From Nibrella viscosa (lineage in GTDB: Bacteria; Bacteroidota; Bacteroidia; Cytophagales; Spirosomataceae), in the NCBI RefSeq assembly GCF_039541875.1, contig NZ_BAABHB010000006.1:186001-250000 (forward strand): a stretch of DNA of 64,000 bases, in the 5' to 3' direction. Positions 7,659-16,255 of the stretch are shown here, piece by piece; the stretch's first letter is position 1; each line of letters begins with the position of its first letter. Below the pieces are notes generated by a model. That model was not told where the DNA came from. It was given only the letters and a program-made list of their open reading frames with translations, and did no database searches. The translations under genes were made by a program, and so were the position numbers.

Positions 7659-8915
7659 TTAATTCAGCGTCAGCAACTCCTCGCGGAGCAGATTCAGGAC
7701 ATAATTCGTGGTCAGTTGAATATTCTGATCGCGGTACTGTCCCAGTTTCAGCAGGCGTGTTACCGTGCAACGGTCGGTGGCACAGGCGATCCAGATCGTA
7801 CCGACGGGTTTATCCGGTGTGCCGCCATCGGGACCGGCAATGCCGCTGGTGGCAATGCCTACGCTGGTGCCGAGTGCCCTGCGTACACCTTCAGCCATGC
7901 TCCGGATGGTGGGTTCGCTCACAGCTCCGTGTTCGGCCAGAATACCCGGGTCTAGACCCAGCGATTTAACCTTGATATCGTTAGCGTAGCTGACAATACT
8001 GCCCCAAAAATACGCAGAAGCACCCGGAACTTTGGTGATTTGCGCAGAAACATAACCACCGGTACAACTTTCGGCAATGGCGAGCGTCAGCTTTTTCTGA
8101 TTCAGCAGCCGACCCACCACTGTTTCCAGTTCATCTGAATCGAAGCCGAACACATACTGCTCAATCAGGGGCAGCACTCGGGCAACCTGTACCTCCAACT
8201 CCTGCTGCAACGGCTCCGCCGTGCTGCCGGTGGCCGTCAGCCGCAGCTTGACCTGTCCGAAACTTGGCAGGTACGCCAGCCGGATGTGCTGAGGCAGGGC
8301 GTCTTCCCACGGCTCAATGCGTTCTGCCAGAAATGACTCGCCTATGCCTACAGTCCGAATCATTTTGTGCAGGATGACCGGCGTCCGGAAATGCGCTTTT
8401 AACTTAGGCAGGATCAGGTTGGTCATCAGACTTTTCATCTCAAACGGCACGCCCGGCAGGGAAACGTATACCCGTCCGTCGAACTCGAACCACATGCCGG
8501 GGGCGGTGCCCCAGTGGTTAGGAATGTAAACGCAGTTGGCCGGCAGTGCAGCCTGAAGCCGGTTCATCTCGGTCATGGCCCGGCCGCGCTTGGCAAAAAA
8601 GCCCGTCACCATCTCCAGCGCATCAGGGTTCATAACCAGTTCGGTGTTGAAGTACCGGCAAAGGGTATGTTTGGTTATATCGTCTTTTGTAGGGCCAAGG
8701 CCGCCAGTCAGGATAATCAGATTAACGCGTTGGTGGGCTTCCTGTAAGATCTGGAGGATGGCGTCTGCCTGGTCACCTACGGAGGATTTACGAACGGTCC
8801 GGATGCCAATAGTAGTGAGTTCAGTACTTATCCACTGCGTGTTGGTATCGGTAATCTGGCCGAACAGTATTTCGTCTCCAATGGTTACTACTTCGGCGTG
8901 AATGGTTTCAGGCAT
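7659..8915 (-). CDS. cinA: CinA: MoCF-domain and nicotinamide-nucleotide amidase fusion
   Basis: A 418-residue two-domain protein. The N-terminal domain (about 1-170) is MoCF/COG1058-like, with VVTIGDEILFGQ and the LTGGLGPTKDD motif. The C-terminal domain (about 260-415) is the CinA amidase domain with AIAESCTGGYVS and SGIAGPDGGTPDKPVG. The amidase deamidates nicotinamide mononucleotide in pyridine nucleotide recycling; the N-terminal domain is linked to ADP-ribose hydrolysis in some relatives. Full length for the family. It lies upstream of the E2 gene on the same strand with a 44-nt gap. Confidence 0.95.
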   Translation of the reverse strand: MPETIHAEVVTIGDEILFGQITDTNTQWISTELTTIGIRTVRKSSVGDQADAILQILQEAHQRVNLIILTGGLGPTKDDITKHTLCRYFNTELVMNPDALEMVTGFFAKRGRAMTEMNRLQAALPANCVYIPNHWGTAPGMWFEFDGRVYVSLPGVPFEMKSLMTNLILPKLKAHFRTPVILHKMIRTVGIGESFLAERIEPWEDALPQHIRLAYLPSFGQVKLRLTATGSTAEPLQQELEVQVARVLPLIEQYVFGFDSDELETVVGRLLNQKKLTLAIAESCTGGYVSAQITKVPGASAYFWGSIVSYANDIKVKSLGLDPGILAEHGAVSEPTIRSMAEGVRRALGTSVGIATSGIAGPDGGTPDKPVGTIWIACATDRCTVTRLLKLGQYRDQNIQLTTNYVLNLLREELLTLN

Positions 8916-8964
8916 AATGCAGGTTTCGAAAAATGACGGCTAAACCTTTTGCCGTTTTTTCGGT

Positions 8965-8972
8965 CAAAAGTA
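8965..8972 (-). promoter_or_regulatory. Candidate -7 box of cinA
   Basis: The minus strand reads TACTTTTG, an exact TAnnTTTG match, about 50 nt upstream of the cinA ATG in the divergent gap with the DUF4197 gene. No convincing -33 TTG. Confidence 0.5.
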
Positions 8973-8991
8973 CATAAAATCGCTAAATAGG

Positions 8992-9729
8992 ATGAAAAAG
9001 ATAATTGGGATAACCACCGCACTTACAGTACTGTTTCTTACAACGACTCAGGCACAAACCCCGCGAACCACGCTGGGTAGGATCCTGGATAAGGTCACGC
9101 AACCCACCGGTACTGGTTCATTGACGGCTAATGAAATTGCCCAGGGATTGAAGGAAGCATTACAGGTTGGGATTACCAACGGGTCCAGACAGGCCTCTGC
9201 CGTAAACGGTTATTTTGGGAATCCATCGATCAAACTGCTTTTTCCGCCGGAAGTGCAGCGCGTGGAAACCCGGCTGCGGCAGATCGGACTTGGCAACCAG
9301 GTCGACCAGTTTGTTTTGTCGCTGAACCGGGCGGCTGAGGATGCTGCCAAACGCTCACGACCGATTTTCATTTCGGCTATTACTTCTATGACAATTCAGG
9401 ACGCACTCGGTATTCTACAGGGGCAGCCCGATGCTGCTACCCAGTACCTTCGCCGGATTACCTATCAACAGCTCGTCAATGAGTTTACCCCCGTGGTCGA
9501 CAGCGCCCTGATGGCCAATAACGCAACCCGGTACTACGGCGACCTCGTACGGACCTATAACCAGATACCATTCGTGCAGAAGGCGAACCCAGATCTGACT
9601 AATTACGCGACAACGAAAGCTATTGACGGACTCTTCCTGCTCATTGCGCAGGAAGAGCAGAAAATCCGCGAAAATCCGGCCGCCCGCGTCAGTGATATTT
9701 TGCGGAGGGTGTTTGGCTCACGGCAGTGA
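8992..9729 (+). CDS. Secreted DUF4197-domain protein
   Basis: 245 residues with a signal peptide (MKKIIGITTALTVLFLTTTQ, cleavage after AQA) followed by a DUF4197 domain. The body is helical, with AIAQGLKEAL-like and SAITSMTIQDALGIL segments that are typical of the family. Function is unknown; members are periplasmic or secreted. It is transcribed divergently from cinA and ends before an intrinsic terminator, so it is probably monocistronic. Confidence 0.85.
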   Translation: MKKIIGITTALTVLFLTTTQAQTPRTTLGRILDKVTQPTGTGSLTANEIAQGLKEALQVGITNGSRQASAVNGYFGNPSIKLLFPPEVQRVETRLRQIGLGNQVDQFVLSLNRAAEDAAKRSRPIFISAITSMTIQDALGILQGQPDAATQYLRRITYQQLVNEFTPVVDSALMANNATRYYGDLVRTYNQIPFVQKANPDLTNYATTKAIDGLFLLIAQEEQKIRENPAARVSDILRRVFGSRQ

Positions 9730-9824
9730 GTTAGTTGAGTGGGTAATTAGTTTATTGGTTGGCTAAGGACCTGCACGCAACAATTTTTGAGCGCTTAAAC
9801 CCGGCTTTCTCGTTGGGTTAGGGC

Positions 9825-9856
9825 AAAAGCCATCCGTGTTTGGATGGCTTTTTTAG
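9825..9856 (+). terminator. Intrinsic terminator
   Basis: AAAGCCATCC-gtgttt-GGATGGCTTT followed by a T-run. The stem is 10 bp, about 95 nt after the DUF4197 stop codon. Confidence 0.85.
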
Positions 9857-9964
9857 TTGCCAGGGTGTTAATTGGTGGCCCTAAATCGCCGAATTTGGTC
9901 AGATGATACCGGGCGGCTTCGGAGTTTTTTGTAATTTAGGGGTTTCATTGCTCGTTTTGTTTGT

Positions 9965-10324
9965 ATGAAGAAATCAGAAATACGCTTCACCGTCGAATTA
10001 GACCCTTCAAACGTTCCCGATAAGATCTTCTGGGATGCCACCGATAACCCTAACGAGGGCCTGAGCGATACCAAAGCCATTGCCGTTGCCCTCTGGGATC
10101 ATTACCACCGCAGCACCATGAAGATTGACCTCTGGACCAAAGATATGGAGGTACTGGATATGAAGCGGTTCATTATTGAAATCATGAGCGGCCTTGCCGA
10201 TACGGCCATGACCGCTACCGGTGATCAGCTTATGGCCGACGATATCGAAAATCTTTGCCGGACCATCAGCAAGCGCGTTGAAGAGGAATTCAAAGCGCAG
10301 AATCAACCGACCGGCGGTAAGTAA
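9965..10324 (+). CDS. gldC: Gliding motility protein GldC
   Basis: A 119-residue cytoplasmic protein matching GldC across its length (MKKSEIRFTVELD; DKIFWDATDNP; AIAVALWDHY; MKIDLWTKDMEV; GDQLMADDIE). GldC is an accessory to gliding motility in Bacteroidota; its exact activity is unknown. It is followed 23 nt later by a secreted thioredoxin-fold protein on the same strand. The gene supports a gliding or T9SS-bearing host. Confidence 0.92.
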   Translation: MKKSEIRFTVELDPSNVPDKIFWDATDNPNEGLSDTKAIAVALWDHYHRSTMKIDLWTKDMEVLDMKRFIIEIMSGLADTAMTATGDQLMADDIENLCRTISKRVEEEFKAQNQPTGGK

Positions 10325-10347
10325 GCATCTGCAAATCCAGGTATATC

Positions 10348-11556
10348 ATGAAGAACCTACTCGTTTCGCTGCTTGTCTGCTGTCTGACTTTTCCGGTAGC
10401 GATGGCGCAGAAAGGCAAAAACGGCATTCTGTTTAAGGAGTCTCCGCTGGAGGAGGTCTTCCAGACCGCCCGTAGGGCCGGTAAACCGGTATTTGTAGAG
10501 ATTTACTCGCCCACCTGTCACGTTTGCCAGAGCTTTATACCGACGCTGAACGATAGCCGGGTTGGTGATTTTTACAATGCACGGTTTGTAAACACCAAGC
10601 AGGATATTACTCAGAAAGCCACCCAGGCGTTTCTGGGCAGCCGGAAAATGTACGTACCCCAGTTGCCTCTATTCCTGTACTTCGATGCGCAGGGTAACCT
10701 GCTGCACATGGCCATGAGCAGCAATACGGCTAATGAGGTGATCCGGCACGGTACCAACGCGCTAAATCCGGCGCAGCGAACACAAGGCATGAAGAACCGG
10801 TACGCCAAAGGTGAACGGTCACCGGCGTTCCTGATCGATTACGCTATGTACTCCCTGGTCACCCGCGATACGGTAGCCAACATGAAGGCCATGGAAGACT
10901 ATGCCCGGCAAATACCGGCCAGTGATTATCCGAATTACACCAACTGGCTGGCCCTGAAGAAGCTGGTGATGGATGTCGATAATCCGTTGTTCCAGTATTT
11001 TCTGATACACCAGGATCAGTATAAGAAGCACGCCCAGGCCGACGAACTCCGAAATGTGGCCGAGAATATCCTTATGTCGTCGCTGTTCAGTAGCCGGGGT
11101 GCCCGGTATTCACCGGAGAAGATTCTGGAAATCCGGTCAAATCTGGCTAAAATCGGTATCGACCCCAAGGTTGCTGCCAACCGGACGTTGCTGCCGGAGG
11201 TAAATGCCTTTTTCCGGACGCGCCAAACAGCCAAAGCCGTAGCCCGGATGGACAGTCAGGTAGCTGCCAACCCGATTACGGTGCCGGAGTTTATTTATAT
11301 CTCCAGGCTGTTTAACCGCCAGAGTCCTGATCCGTCTGATGTCCCTACCGTTATCAGGTGGGTAACTAAGGCGTTTACGCTGAACACCGCTACGCCCAAA
11401 GAGCAGTCTGATCTGTATTACGAACTGGCTGAAGCGCAGCGTCGGGCCGGTAATATAGCCGAGGCTACCAAAGCCGCCCAAAAATCGATGGAACTGGCGC
11501 AGGCCAACAACATGGACGTCCGGCGAAATGTGGAGCTGATCCAGAAGTTGAAGTGA
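10348..11556 (+). CDS. Secreted thioredoxin-fold protein with TPR-like C-terminal half
   Basis: 402 residues: signal peptide (cleavage after AMAQ, about residue 21), a thioredoxin-like domain (about 28-150) with a CHVC redox pair in SPTCHVCQSF at residues 56-59 and a cis-Pro candidate in VPQLPLFLYF, then a long helical region that ends in a TPR-like hairpin (LYYELAEAQRRAGNIAEATK). The CxxC suggests periplasmic thiol-disulfide activity or use as a protein scaffold. Probably co-transcribed with gldC (23-nt gap). The partner is unknown. Confidence 0.82.
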   Translation: MKNLLVSLLVCCLTFPVAMAQKGKNGILFKESPLEEVFQTARRAGKPVFVEIYSPTCHVCQSFIPTLNDSRVGDFYNARFVNTKQDITQKATQAFLGSRKMYVPQLPLFLYFDAQGNLLHMAMSSNTANEVIRHGTNALNPAQRTQGMKNRYAKGERSPAFLIDYAMYSLVTRDTVANMKAMEDYARQIPASDYPNYTNWLALKKLVMDVDNPLFQYFLIHQDQYKKHAQADELRNVAENILMSSLFSSRGARYSPEKILEIRSNLAKIGIDPKVAANRTLLPEVNAFFRTRQTAKAVARMDSQVAANPITVPEFIYISRLFNRQSPDPSDVPTVIRWVTKAFTLNTATPKEQSDLYYELAEAQRRAGNIAEATKAAQKSMELAQANNMDVRRNVELIQKLK

Positions 11557-11572
11557 AATCCGCCAACCCCCT

Positions 11573-11624
11573 GAAGGGGGCTAATGCTTTGCCAGCTTTA
11601 TGGAACGGAACGTTAGCCCCCTTC
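11573..11624. repeat. Convergent-gene palindrome, GC-rich singleton
   Basis: GAAGGGGGCTAA (573-584) pairs perfectly with TTAGCCCCCTTC (613-624) across a 28-nt loop. It sits between the convergent stop codons of the thioredoxin-fold and TPR genes. The loop contains GCTTTGCCAGCTTTA, which resembles the conserved loop of palindrome family A (compare 19775-19791). Confidence 0.7.
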
Positions 11625-11634
11625 GGAGAGTTAT

Positions 11635-12189
11635 TTACTTCCGCTGATATTCTTTCGTTGTAAACGGCGGCTGTGTGAGCAGGTAGGCGGAGTTTTCGTC
11701 ACCCATTAGCACGGCCCGGCGGAGGTCGTTTTCCGCCTGTGACAGTTGCTGGATTTTCAACCGGGCAATGGCTCGCCACCTATAGGCATCAGGTTTTTCG
11801 TCGCGGAAGTACCAGACCGCCTTGTCGAACTCCCGAAAGGCGTCCGCAAACTGCTCGACCTGATAATAGGCAATGCCCCGGTCGAGGTAACAGTCGGCCT
11901 GTGTGTTGTCGCGGCTGATGGCCTGTGTTAAGTCGTAAATAGCGGAGTAATAATTTTCCTGCGCCAGTTGGCATTTGCCCCGATAGGCATAAGCGACTGC
12001 CGATTTGGGATACTGCTTTACGGCATCGTCAAAGTAAGCAAAAGCGTCGGTGTAAAGGCGAGCCTGCACCAATCGGATGCCGCGCTGAAACCGTTTACGG
12101 TCTTTATCCGAAGGGGTATCGTGGTCCGTAGTAAAGTACCGGATGGCCAGGTAAATCGTAAACAACAGCACCAACAGCGAAACTTCCAT
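11635..12189 (-). CDS. Membrane-anchored TPR protein
   Basis: 184 residues. An N-terminal hydrophobic segment (MEVSLLVLLFTIYLAIRYF) is a likely anchor, followed by about three tetratricopeptide repeats (residues 34-165: AYAYRGKCQLAQENYYSAIY, CYLDRGIAYYQVEQFADAFR and others). TPRs mediate protein contacts; no catalytic motif is present. It is convergent with the thioredoxin-fold gene. The client is unknown. Confidence 0.8.
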   Translation of the reverse strand: MEVSLLVLLFTIYLAIRYFTTDHDTPSDKDRKRFQRGIRLVQARLYTDAFAYFDDAVKQYPKSAVAYAYRGKCQLAQENYYSAIYDLTQAISRDNTQADCYLDRGIAYYQVEQFADAFREFDKAVWYFRDEKPDAYRWRAIARLKIQQLSQAENDLRRAVLMGDENSAYLLTQPPFTTKEYQRK

Positions 12190-12258
12190 AACTCGGTCTG
12201 GCTTCTAATACAGGCTTACTAAGTTACAAACAGGCTTAGGTTTAGACAACCCTTATCC

Positions 12259-12609
12259 TTAAATTAATTGCTCCCGAACCGCTTTCGGCAGGCTTTTCCT
12301 AACCAGTTCATACGAGTCATCGATCCATTCCCGAAGCAGACTATCCCGGATTTCACCGGTCGACAGCACCGTGTTCCAGTGTGTTTTGTTCATATGATAC
12401 CCCGGTCGCACAGATTCGTAAGCTTCGCGCAACTGAATCGCTTTCTCCGGGTCACATTTCAGGTTAACACTTAAGGGGTGACTGTCAATAGCAGCCAGGG
12501 CGAAGGCTTTACCGCCCACTTTAAAAACCAGTGTTTCGTTACCGAACGGAAACGATTCCTGGGCACCTGGTTTGCTCAGGCAGTACTCGCGCAGCGTCTC
12601 GATGTTCAT
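12259..12609 (-). CDS. MmcQ/YjbR family protein
   Basis: A 116-residue protein with the CyaY-like fold of the MmcQ/YjbR family. Recognisable segments are LSKPGAQESFPFG, VFKVGGKAFAL, LKCDPEKAIQLRE and the C-terminal WNTV...ELVRKSLPK. It is often annotated as a double wing motif DNA-binding protein, though the in vivo role is unclear. Its ATG lies 4 nt after the stop codon of a small membrane protein, so the two form an operon. Confidence 0.9.
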   Translation of the reverse strand: MNIETLREYCLSKPGAQESFPFGNETLVFKVGGKAFALAAIDSHPLSVNLKCDPEKAIQLREAYESVRPGYHMNKTHWNTVLSTGEIRDSLLREWIDDSYELVRKSLPKAVREQLI

Positions 12610-12613
12610 GGTG

Positions 12614-12796
12614 TCAGATATGTCTGATGATGTAAATCATAACAGCAATCAGAAACATAACGATAGAGATGCGGTTGATGCCGTGCATCAGACGCAAATT
12701 GAAACTGGTAGGATGGTTAGGGTCCGGTTTGCGGAAAACACGAACAAAATACCGAAACACCTCACCCAGTTTAAAATATCCTGCAATCCGGTTCAT
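12614..12796 (-). CDS. Small single-pass membrane protein (DUF6728-like)
   Basis: A 60-residue protein with a basic N-terminal half (YFVRVFRKPDPNHP) and one C-terminal membrane span (SIVMFLIAVMIYIIRHI). The arrangement resembles a small Bacteroidota family I associate with DUF6728, but I am not certain of the name. The 4-nt gap to the MmcQ/YjbR gene and the protein-like sequence support a real gene rather than a shadow. Confidence 0.7.
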   Translation of the reverse strand: MNRIAGYFKLGEVFRYFVRVFRKPDPNHPTSFNLRLMHGINRISIVMFLIAVMIYIIRHI

Positions 12797-12893
12797 CTTA
12801 AAAGAATGTTTTCGTGATACGAAGTAGGTTGGCTGAATTAGTCAAGGGTTTGTTACAAAGCAATGTTTTATCATTGCGTCATTATTTTGAAAG

Positions 12894-14912
12894 CTAAACT
12901 CCACTTTCTATGGTTTCGGGCTCCAGCCACCGGCCATCTTCCCGAATCAGTTCAATTAGTTCATCTACGGCTTTATCCGCAGTGACGGATTTTTTGACAA
13001 CCTGTTGCCCCCGGTAGAGCGCAATCTTATCGCGTCCGATGCCCACATACCCGTAATCGGCATCGGCCATTTCGCCGGGTCCGTTTACAATGCAACCCAT
13101 GATTCCAATTTTGACGCCTTTCAGGTGGTCGGTGCGTTTCCGGATCATGGCGGTCGTTTCCTGGAGATCGAACAAGGTACGGCCGCAGGAGGGGCAGGAG
13201 ATATACTCGGTTTTGGTAATACGCGTGCGGGCCGCCTGCAAAACACCGAAGGCCAGTGCATTTTGCCGCGCCAGGGCTGCGGGTTGGTTTGTGTCCGGGT
13301 TGGTGAGCAGGACACCATCGCCCAGCCCGTCGATCAGAAGCCCGCCTATATCCGTAGCTGCGTACAGCGGCAGGTCTTCTTCCGGCAGGCCGGGGTAGCG
13401 CTGTTGTACCACTACCGGGGCTGTCACCCCCTGATTAATTAACTCCACAAACAACCGCCGGAGTTCAGGCATGGCGTGTAAATTGTCGGTATACGCCAGC
13501 AGTACCACCTGCTTATCGGGGCGCAGCGTATTCAACAGGAAATCGGTCAGATCAGCCAGGGTGATTCTGACGAAGTTTAGGGTACCGTGCAACGGATCGC
13601 CTGCCGCTCTTGCCTGCATATAGTCGGAGGCACTCAACAGCGGAAACGTATGTTGCGGATCGCTATAGGTTTGCCACTGGGTGTACTCCAAAATTTCTTT
13701 CAGGCCGTTGGGCAGCATAAATTCGGCCGGCCGGGAGCCGGTATACAGGTAATCGGCTCCGAGGTCGTTCATGCGCCATTTATCCGGCAAGGGCAGGTAA
13801 AAATGCCCGATGGGTTTTAACACCTCATGCTCGGTGACCGGTACCTGACTGAAATCGGCGATGACACGGGGTACATTGCTGCCACCAAAGTTGGCTACCT
13901 CATGCGTGATGCGCCGGTGGTACTGGAACGGATCAAGCGGGTAGGTACTTATCGGCGGGATATACCTATGGCCCAATCGGTTGGTATAGCGGTCGATCAG
14001 GGCTTTCGCCACCGGCGCTTCCCGCTCAGGTTCTTCGGTCAGGGATACCCGGACGGTATCACCGATGCCGTCTTCCAGCAGCGTGCCGATACCAACCGCC
14101 GATTTGATGCGCCCATCTTCGGCTTCGCCGGCTTCGGTGACCCCCAGGTGGAGGGGGTAGGGTTTCAGACCTTCTTCGTCCAGTCGTTGCACCAGCAGCC
14201 GGTACGCCTGCACCATTACCTGCGGGTTGCTCGACTTCATCGATAGTACGATGTTGTAATAGTTTTCGTCTTCGCAAATCCGCAGAAATTCCAGCGCCGA
14301 TTCTACCATACCAACGGGCGTATCGCCGTAGCGGCTCAGTATCCGGTCTGACAGTGAGCCGTGGTTGGTACCGATGCGCATGGCCGTGCCGTACTCTTTG
14401 CAGATCCGCACCAGGGGTAAAAATTTGTCCCGGATACGCTCCAGTTCGGCCGCGTAGGAGGCATCGGTGTAGTCGATATGTTCAAACCGCTTGCGGTCGG
14501 CATAGTTGCCGGGGTTGATCCGGACTTTCTCCACAATGCGGGCGGCCAGCTCGGCGGCATTGGGCGTAAAGTGAATATCGGCAATCAGGGGCGTAGTATA
14601 GCCCCGCGCCCGCAGTTCTTTCCGGATATTATCCAGGTTTTGCGCTTCCTTAACGCTAGGCGCCGTAATGCGGACGTACTCACAACCGGCCTCAATCATC
14701 CGGATTGTCTGCTCTACCGAGCCTACCGTATCCATCGTGTCAACGGTGGTCATGGATTGCACCCGAATCGGGTAATCCGAACCCAGCGGAATATCGCCAA
14801 TGTGAACGGTAATGGTTTTCCTGCGGATATATTCAGTAAGTGAAGGAGTATACAGAACAGGTTTGCCGGACAAGGTAGTCGCGGTGGGAGTCGTCTGAAC
14901 GGAGTCAAGCAT
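12894..14912 (-). CDS. ispG: 4-hydroxy-3-methylbut-2-en-1-yl diphosphate synthase IspG, large form
   Basis: A 672-residue IspG (GcpE), which reduces MEcPP to HMBPP in the MEP isoprenoid pathway with a [4Fe-4S] cluster. The N-terminal TIM barrel (about 30-300) begins with PIRVQSMTTVDT; the C-terminal cluster domain has SCPSCGRTLFDL and GIMGCIVNGPGEM, supplying three cysteines and the usual glutamate. Between them lies an extra domain of roughly 230-270 residues typical of plant and Bacteroidota enzymes, absent from the shorter E. coli type. It shows that this organism makes isoprenoids by the MEP route, which bears on the GHMP kinase just upstream. Confidence 0.96.
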   Translation of the reverse strand: MLDSVQTTPTATTLSGKPVLYTPSLTEYIRRKTITVHIGDIPLGSDYPIRVQSMTTVDTMDTVGSVEQTIRMIEAGCEYVRITAPSVKEAQNLDNIRKELRARGYTTPLIADIHFTPNAAELAARIVEKVRINPGNYADRKRFEHIDYTDASYAAELERIRDKFLPLVRICKEYGTAMRIGTNHGSLSDRILSRYGDTPVGMVESALEFLRICEDENYYNIVLSMKSSNPQVMVQAYRLLVQRLDEEGLKPYPLHLGVTEAGEAEDGRIKSAVGIGTLLEDGIGDTVRVSLTEEPEREAPVAKALIDRYTNRLGHRYIPPISTYPLDPFQYHRRITHEVANFGGSNVPRVIADFSQVPVTEHEVLKPIGHFYLPLPDKWRMNDLGADYLYTGSRPAEFMLPNGLKEILEYTQWQTYSDPQHTFPLLSASDYMQARAAGDPLHGTLNFVRITLADLTDFLLNTLRPDKQVVLLAYTDNLHAMPELRRLFVELINQGVTAPVVVQQRYPGLPEEDLPLYAATDIGGLLIDGLGDGVLLTNPDTNQPAALARQNALAFGVLQAARTRITKTEYISCPSCGRTLFDLQETTAMIRKRTDHLKGVKIGIMGCIVNGPGEMADADYGYVGIGRDKIALYRGQQVVKKSVTADKAVDELIELIREDGRWLEPETIESGV

Positions 14913-14933
14913 ACGGTTGTTGAATGACGATAT

Positions 14934-14964
14934 AACCCGGCAAATTTACGCAAAATACCGGGTT
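14934..14964 (-). promoter_or_regulatory. ispG promoter -7 box flanked by a 7-bp inverted repeat
   Basis: The minus strand reads TAAATTTG (14948-14941), an exact -7 match, about 30 nt before the ispG ATG. It lies between AACCCGG (14934-14940) and CCGGGTT (14958-14964), a perfect 7-bp inverted repeat. The repeat could be an operator or a 5' hairpin covering the promoter. Confidence 0.5.
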
Positions 14965-15107
14965 CGGCATCTATAAGCAAAACCCTGTTTTGAGCGGAAA
15001 TGTTCGCCTACTGCTGGTTCTTTGCCGTTAAAAAAACAGGCCGCTGTGCGCTCTGCCCCGCTGACTATCAATGGCCTTCAACAACAACTTTACCTAACCC
15101 ACTGGCA

Positions 15108-16181
15108 TTATGGCTCATCGATACGCGTTCCTTCAGCTACCTGAATGATGTACGCTTTACCGCCTTCCCGTTCAATCGCTTCGGCCACCGCTTCGGCTTG
15201 GTCGGGGGCGTAGGCAAACATGCAGCCACCCCCGCCTGAGCCGTTGATTTTGCCACCCAGCGCACCGGCTTTCAGAGAAGCATCGAGCATCCGGTCTATC
15301 TTGGGCGTCGAGATACGCTGAGCATCCCGGAGGTTTGCCTGATGTTCGTTCAGGAGTCGGCCGAGACGCGGGTGGTCGAGGTCGGGAGCCTGCAATAGCG
15401 TCAGGGCCTCGCGCAGGATGTCGCGGTTGGCGAGGGTTCCTTTCAATAGGGTATACTCGTCTTTGGTGAGCATATCCTTAAACTCGCCGACTTCTGTAAT
15501 CTCGGAATGGTGCAACGAAAAGCCGGGGTTAACGCTGTTAACTTTGGCTAAAATACTACCCATGCCGTAGCGAACCCGGCTCAGAATACCGATGGTATCT
15601 TTAGGCTCCAGCGAATCGCCCAGCACAAAAGTGCCGAGTGCCGGCTTCAGCGCTGTAAGTTGAATGGCCGGATTTGATTCCAGGTAAATCACATGGCCGA
15701 CGGCGGTGGCGTAGTGGTCCATCATACCGCCCGGCTCCCCAAACTCCAGCACCTCGGCTATGTTGGCCCACTCGGCCAATTGAGTGGGAGAAATCTCGCG
15801 GGGCGAATCGGCCAGCCGGCTTAGCACGTTTAGCCAGGTAACGATCAGCGCCGACGAACTTGATGTACCGGAGTTAATGGGAATAGTACCCTGAACCGTG
15901 GCTTCAATACCTTCCGAAAAGGTAAAGCCCTTACGTAGCAGGAGGTTTACCGAACTTTTGTAATAGTCCCGATCCTGCTGATACGGGAGTTGCCGGCCGT
16001 CCAGTGCAAACTGCTCAGCCGCACCAATGTCGGGCAAATGCAGATGCACAACCGGCTGCCGCATGCGCTTGGCCGAAATAGCTATACGGCAGGAAATGGC
16101 AGCCGCAATGACCGGCAAGCCTAAATAATCCAAATGTTCGCCAAACAGGCAAATTCGACCGGGCGTAGACGCTTTTAGCAT
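15108..16181 (-). CDS. GHMP-family sugar kinase (galactokinase-like)
   Basis: A 357-residue GHMP kinase. The N-terminus GRICLFGEHLDYLG resembles the galactokinase signature; the phosphate-binding loop is IPINSGTSSSSA, and the C-terminal motif is GGKINGSGGGGCMFAY. All three GHMP motifs are intact. Relatives are sometimes labelled mevalonate kinase, but the adjacent ispG shows that the MEP pathway operates. The gene follows a FucP-type sugar permease on the same strand (74-nt gap), so a sugar substrate taken up by that permease is the better inference. The exact sugar cannot be read from sequence. Confidence 0.83.
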   Translation of the reverse strand: MLKASTPGRICLFGEHLDYLGLPVIAAAISCRIAISAKRMRQPVVHLHLPDIGAAEQFALDGRQLPYQQDRDYYKSSVNLLLRKGFTFSEGIEATVQGTIPINSGTSSSSALIVTWLNVLSRLADSPREISPTQLAEWANIAEVLEFGEPGGMMDHYATAVGHVIYLESNPAIQLTALKPALGTFVLGDSLEPKDTIGILSRVRYGMGSILAKVNSVNPGFSLHHSEITEVGEFKDMLTKDEYTLLKGTLANRDILREALTLLQAPDLDHPRLGRLLNEHQANLRDAQRISTPKIDRMLDASLKAGALGGKINGSGGGGCMFAYAPDQAEAVAEAIEREGGKAYIIQVAEGTRIDEP

Positions 16182-16187
16182 AAATGC

Positions 16188-16245
16188 GTTTGAGGTTTAA
16201 GGTTCAAGGTTAACTGAGCCGAACCTCAAACCTCGAATCTTAAAC
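16188..16245. repeat. Intergenic palindrome, family D copy 1
   Basis: An imperfect 24-bp stem between 16188-16211 and 16222-16245 (18 matches, all six differences are transitions) with a 10-nt loop. It is built from GTTTGAGG and TTTAAGG words. On the minus strand it begins 10 nt after the permease stop codon and ends 6 nt before the kinase ATG. Confidence 0.7.
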
Positions 16246-16255
16246 ATTCTTAGAT

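Noticed and set aside
15108..16181. Mevalonate kinase annotation of the GHMP kinase
   Set aside because: The MEP-pathway gene ispG is adjacent and the N-terminal motif is galactokinase-like; a sugar substrate is more likely.
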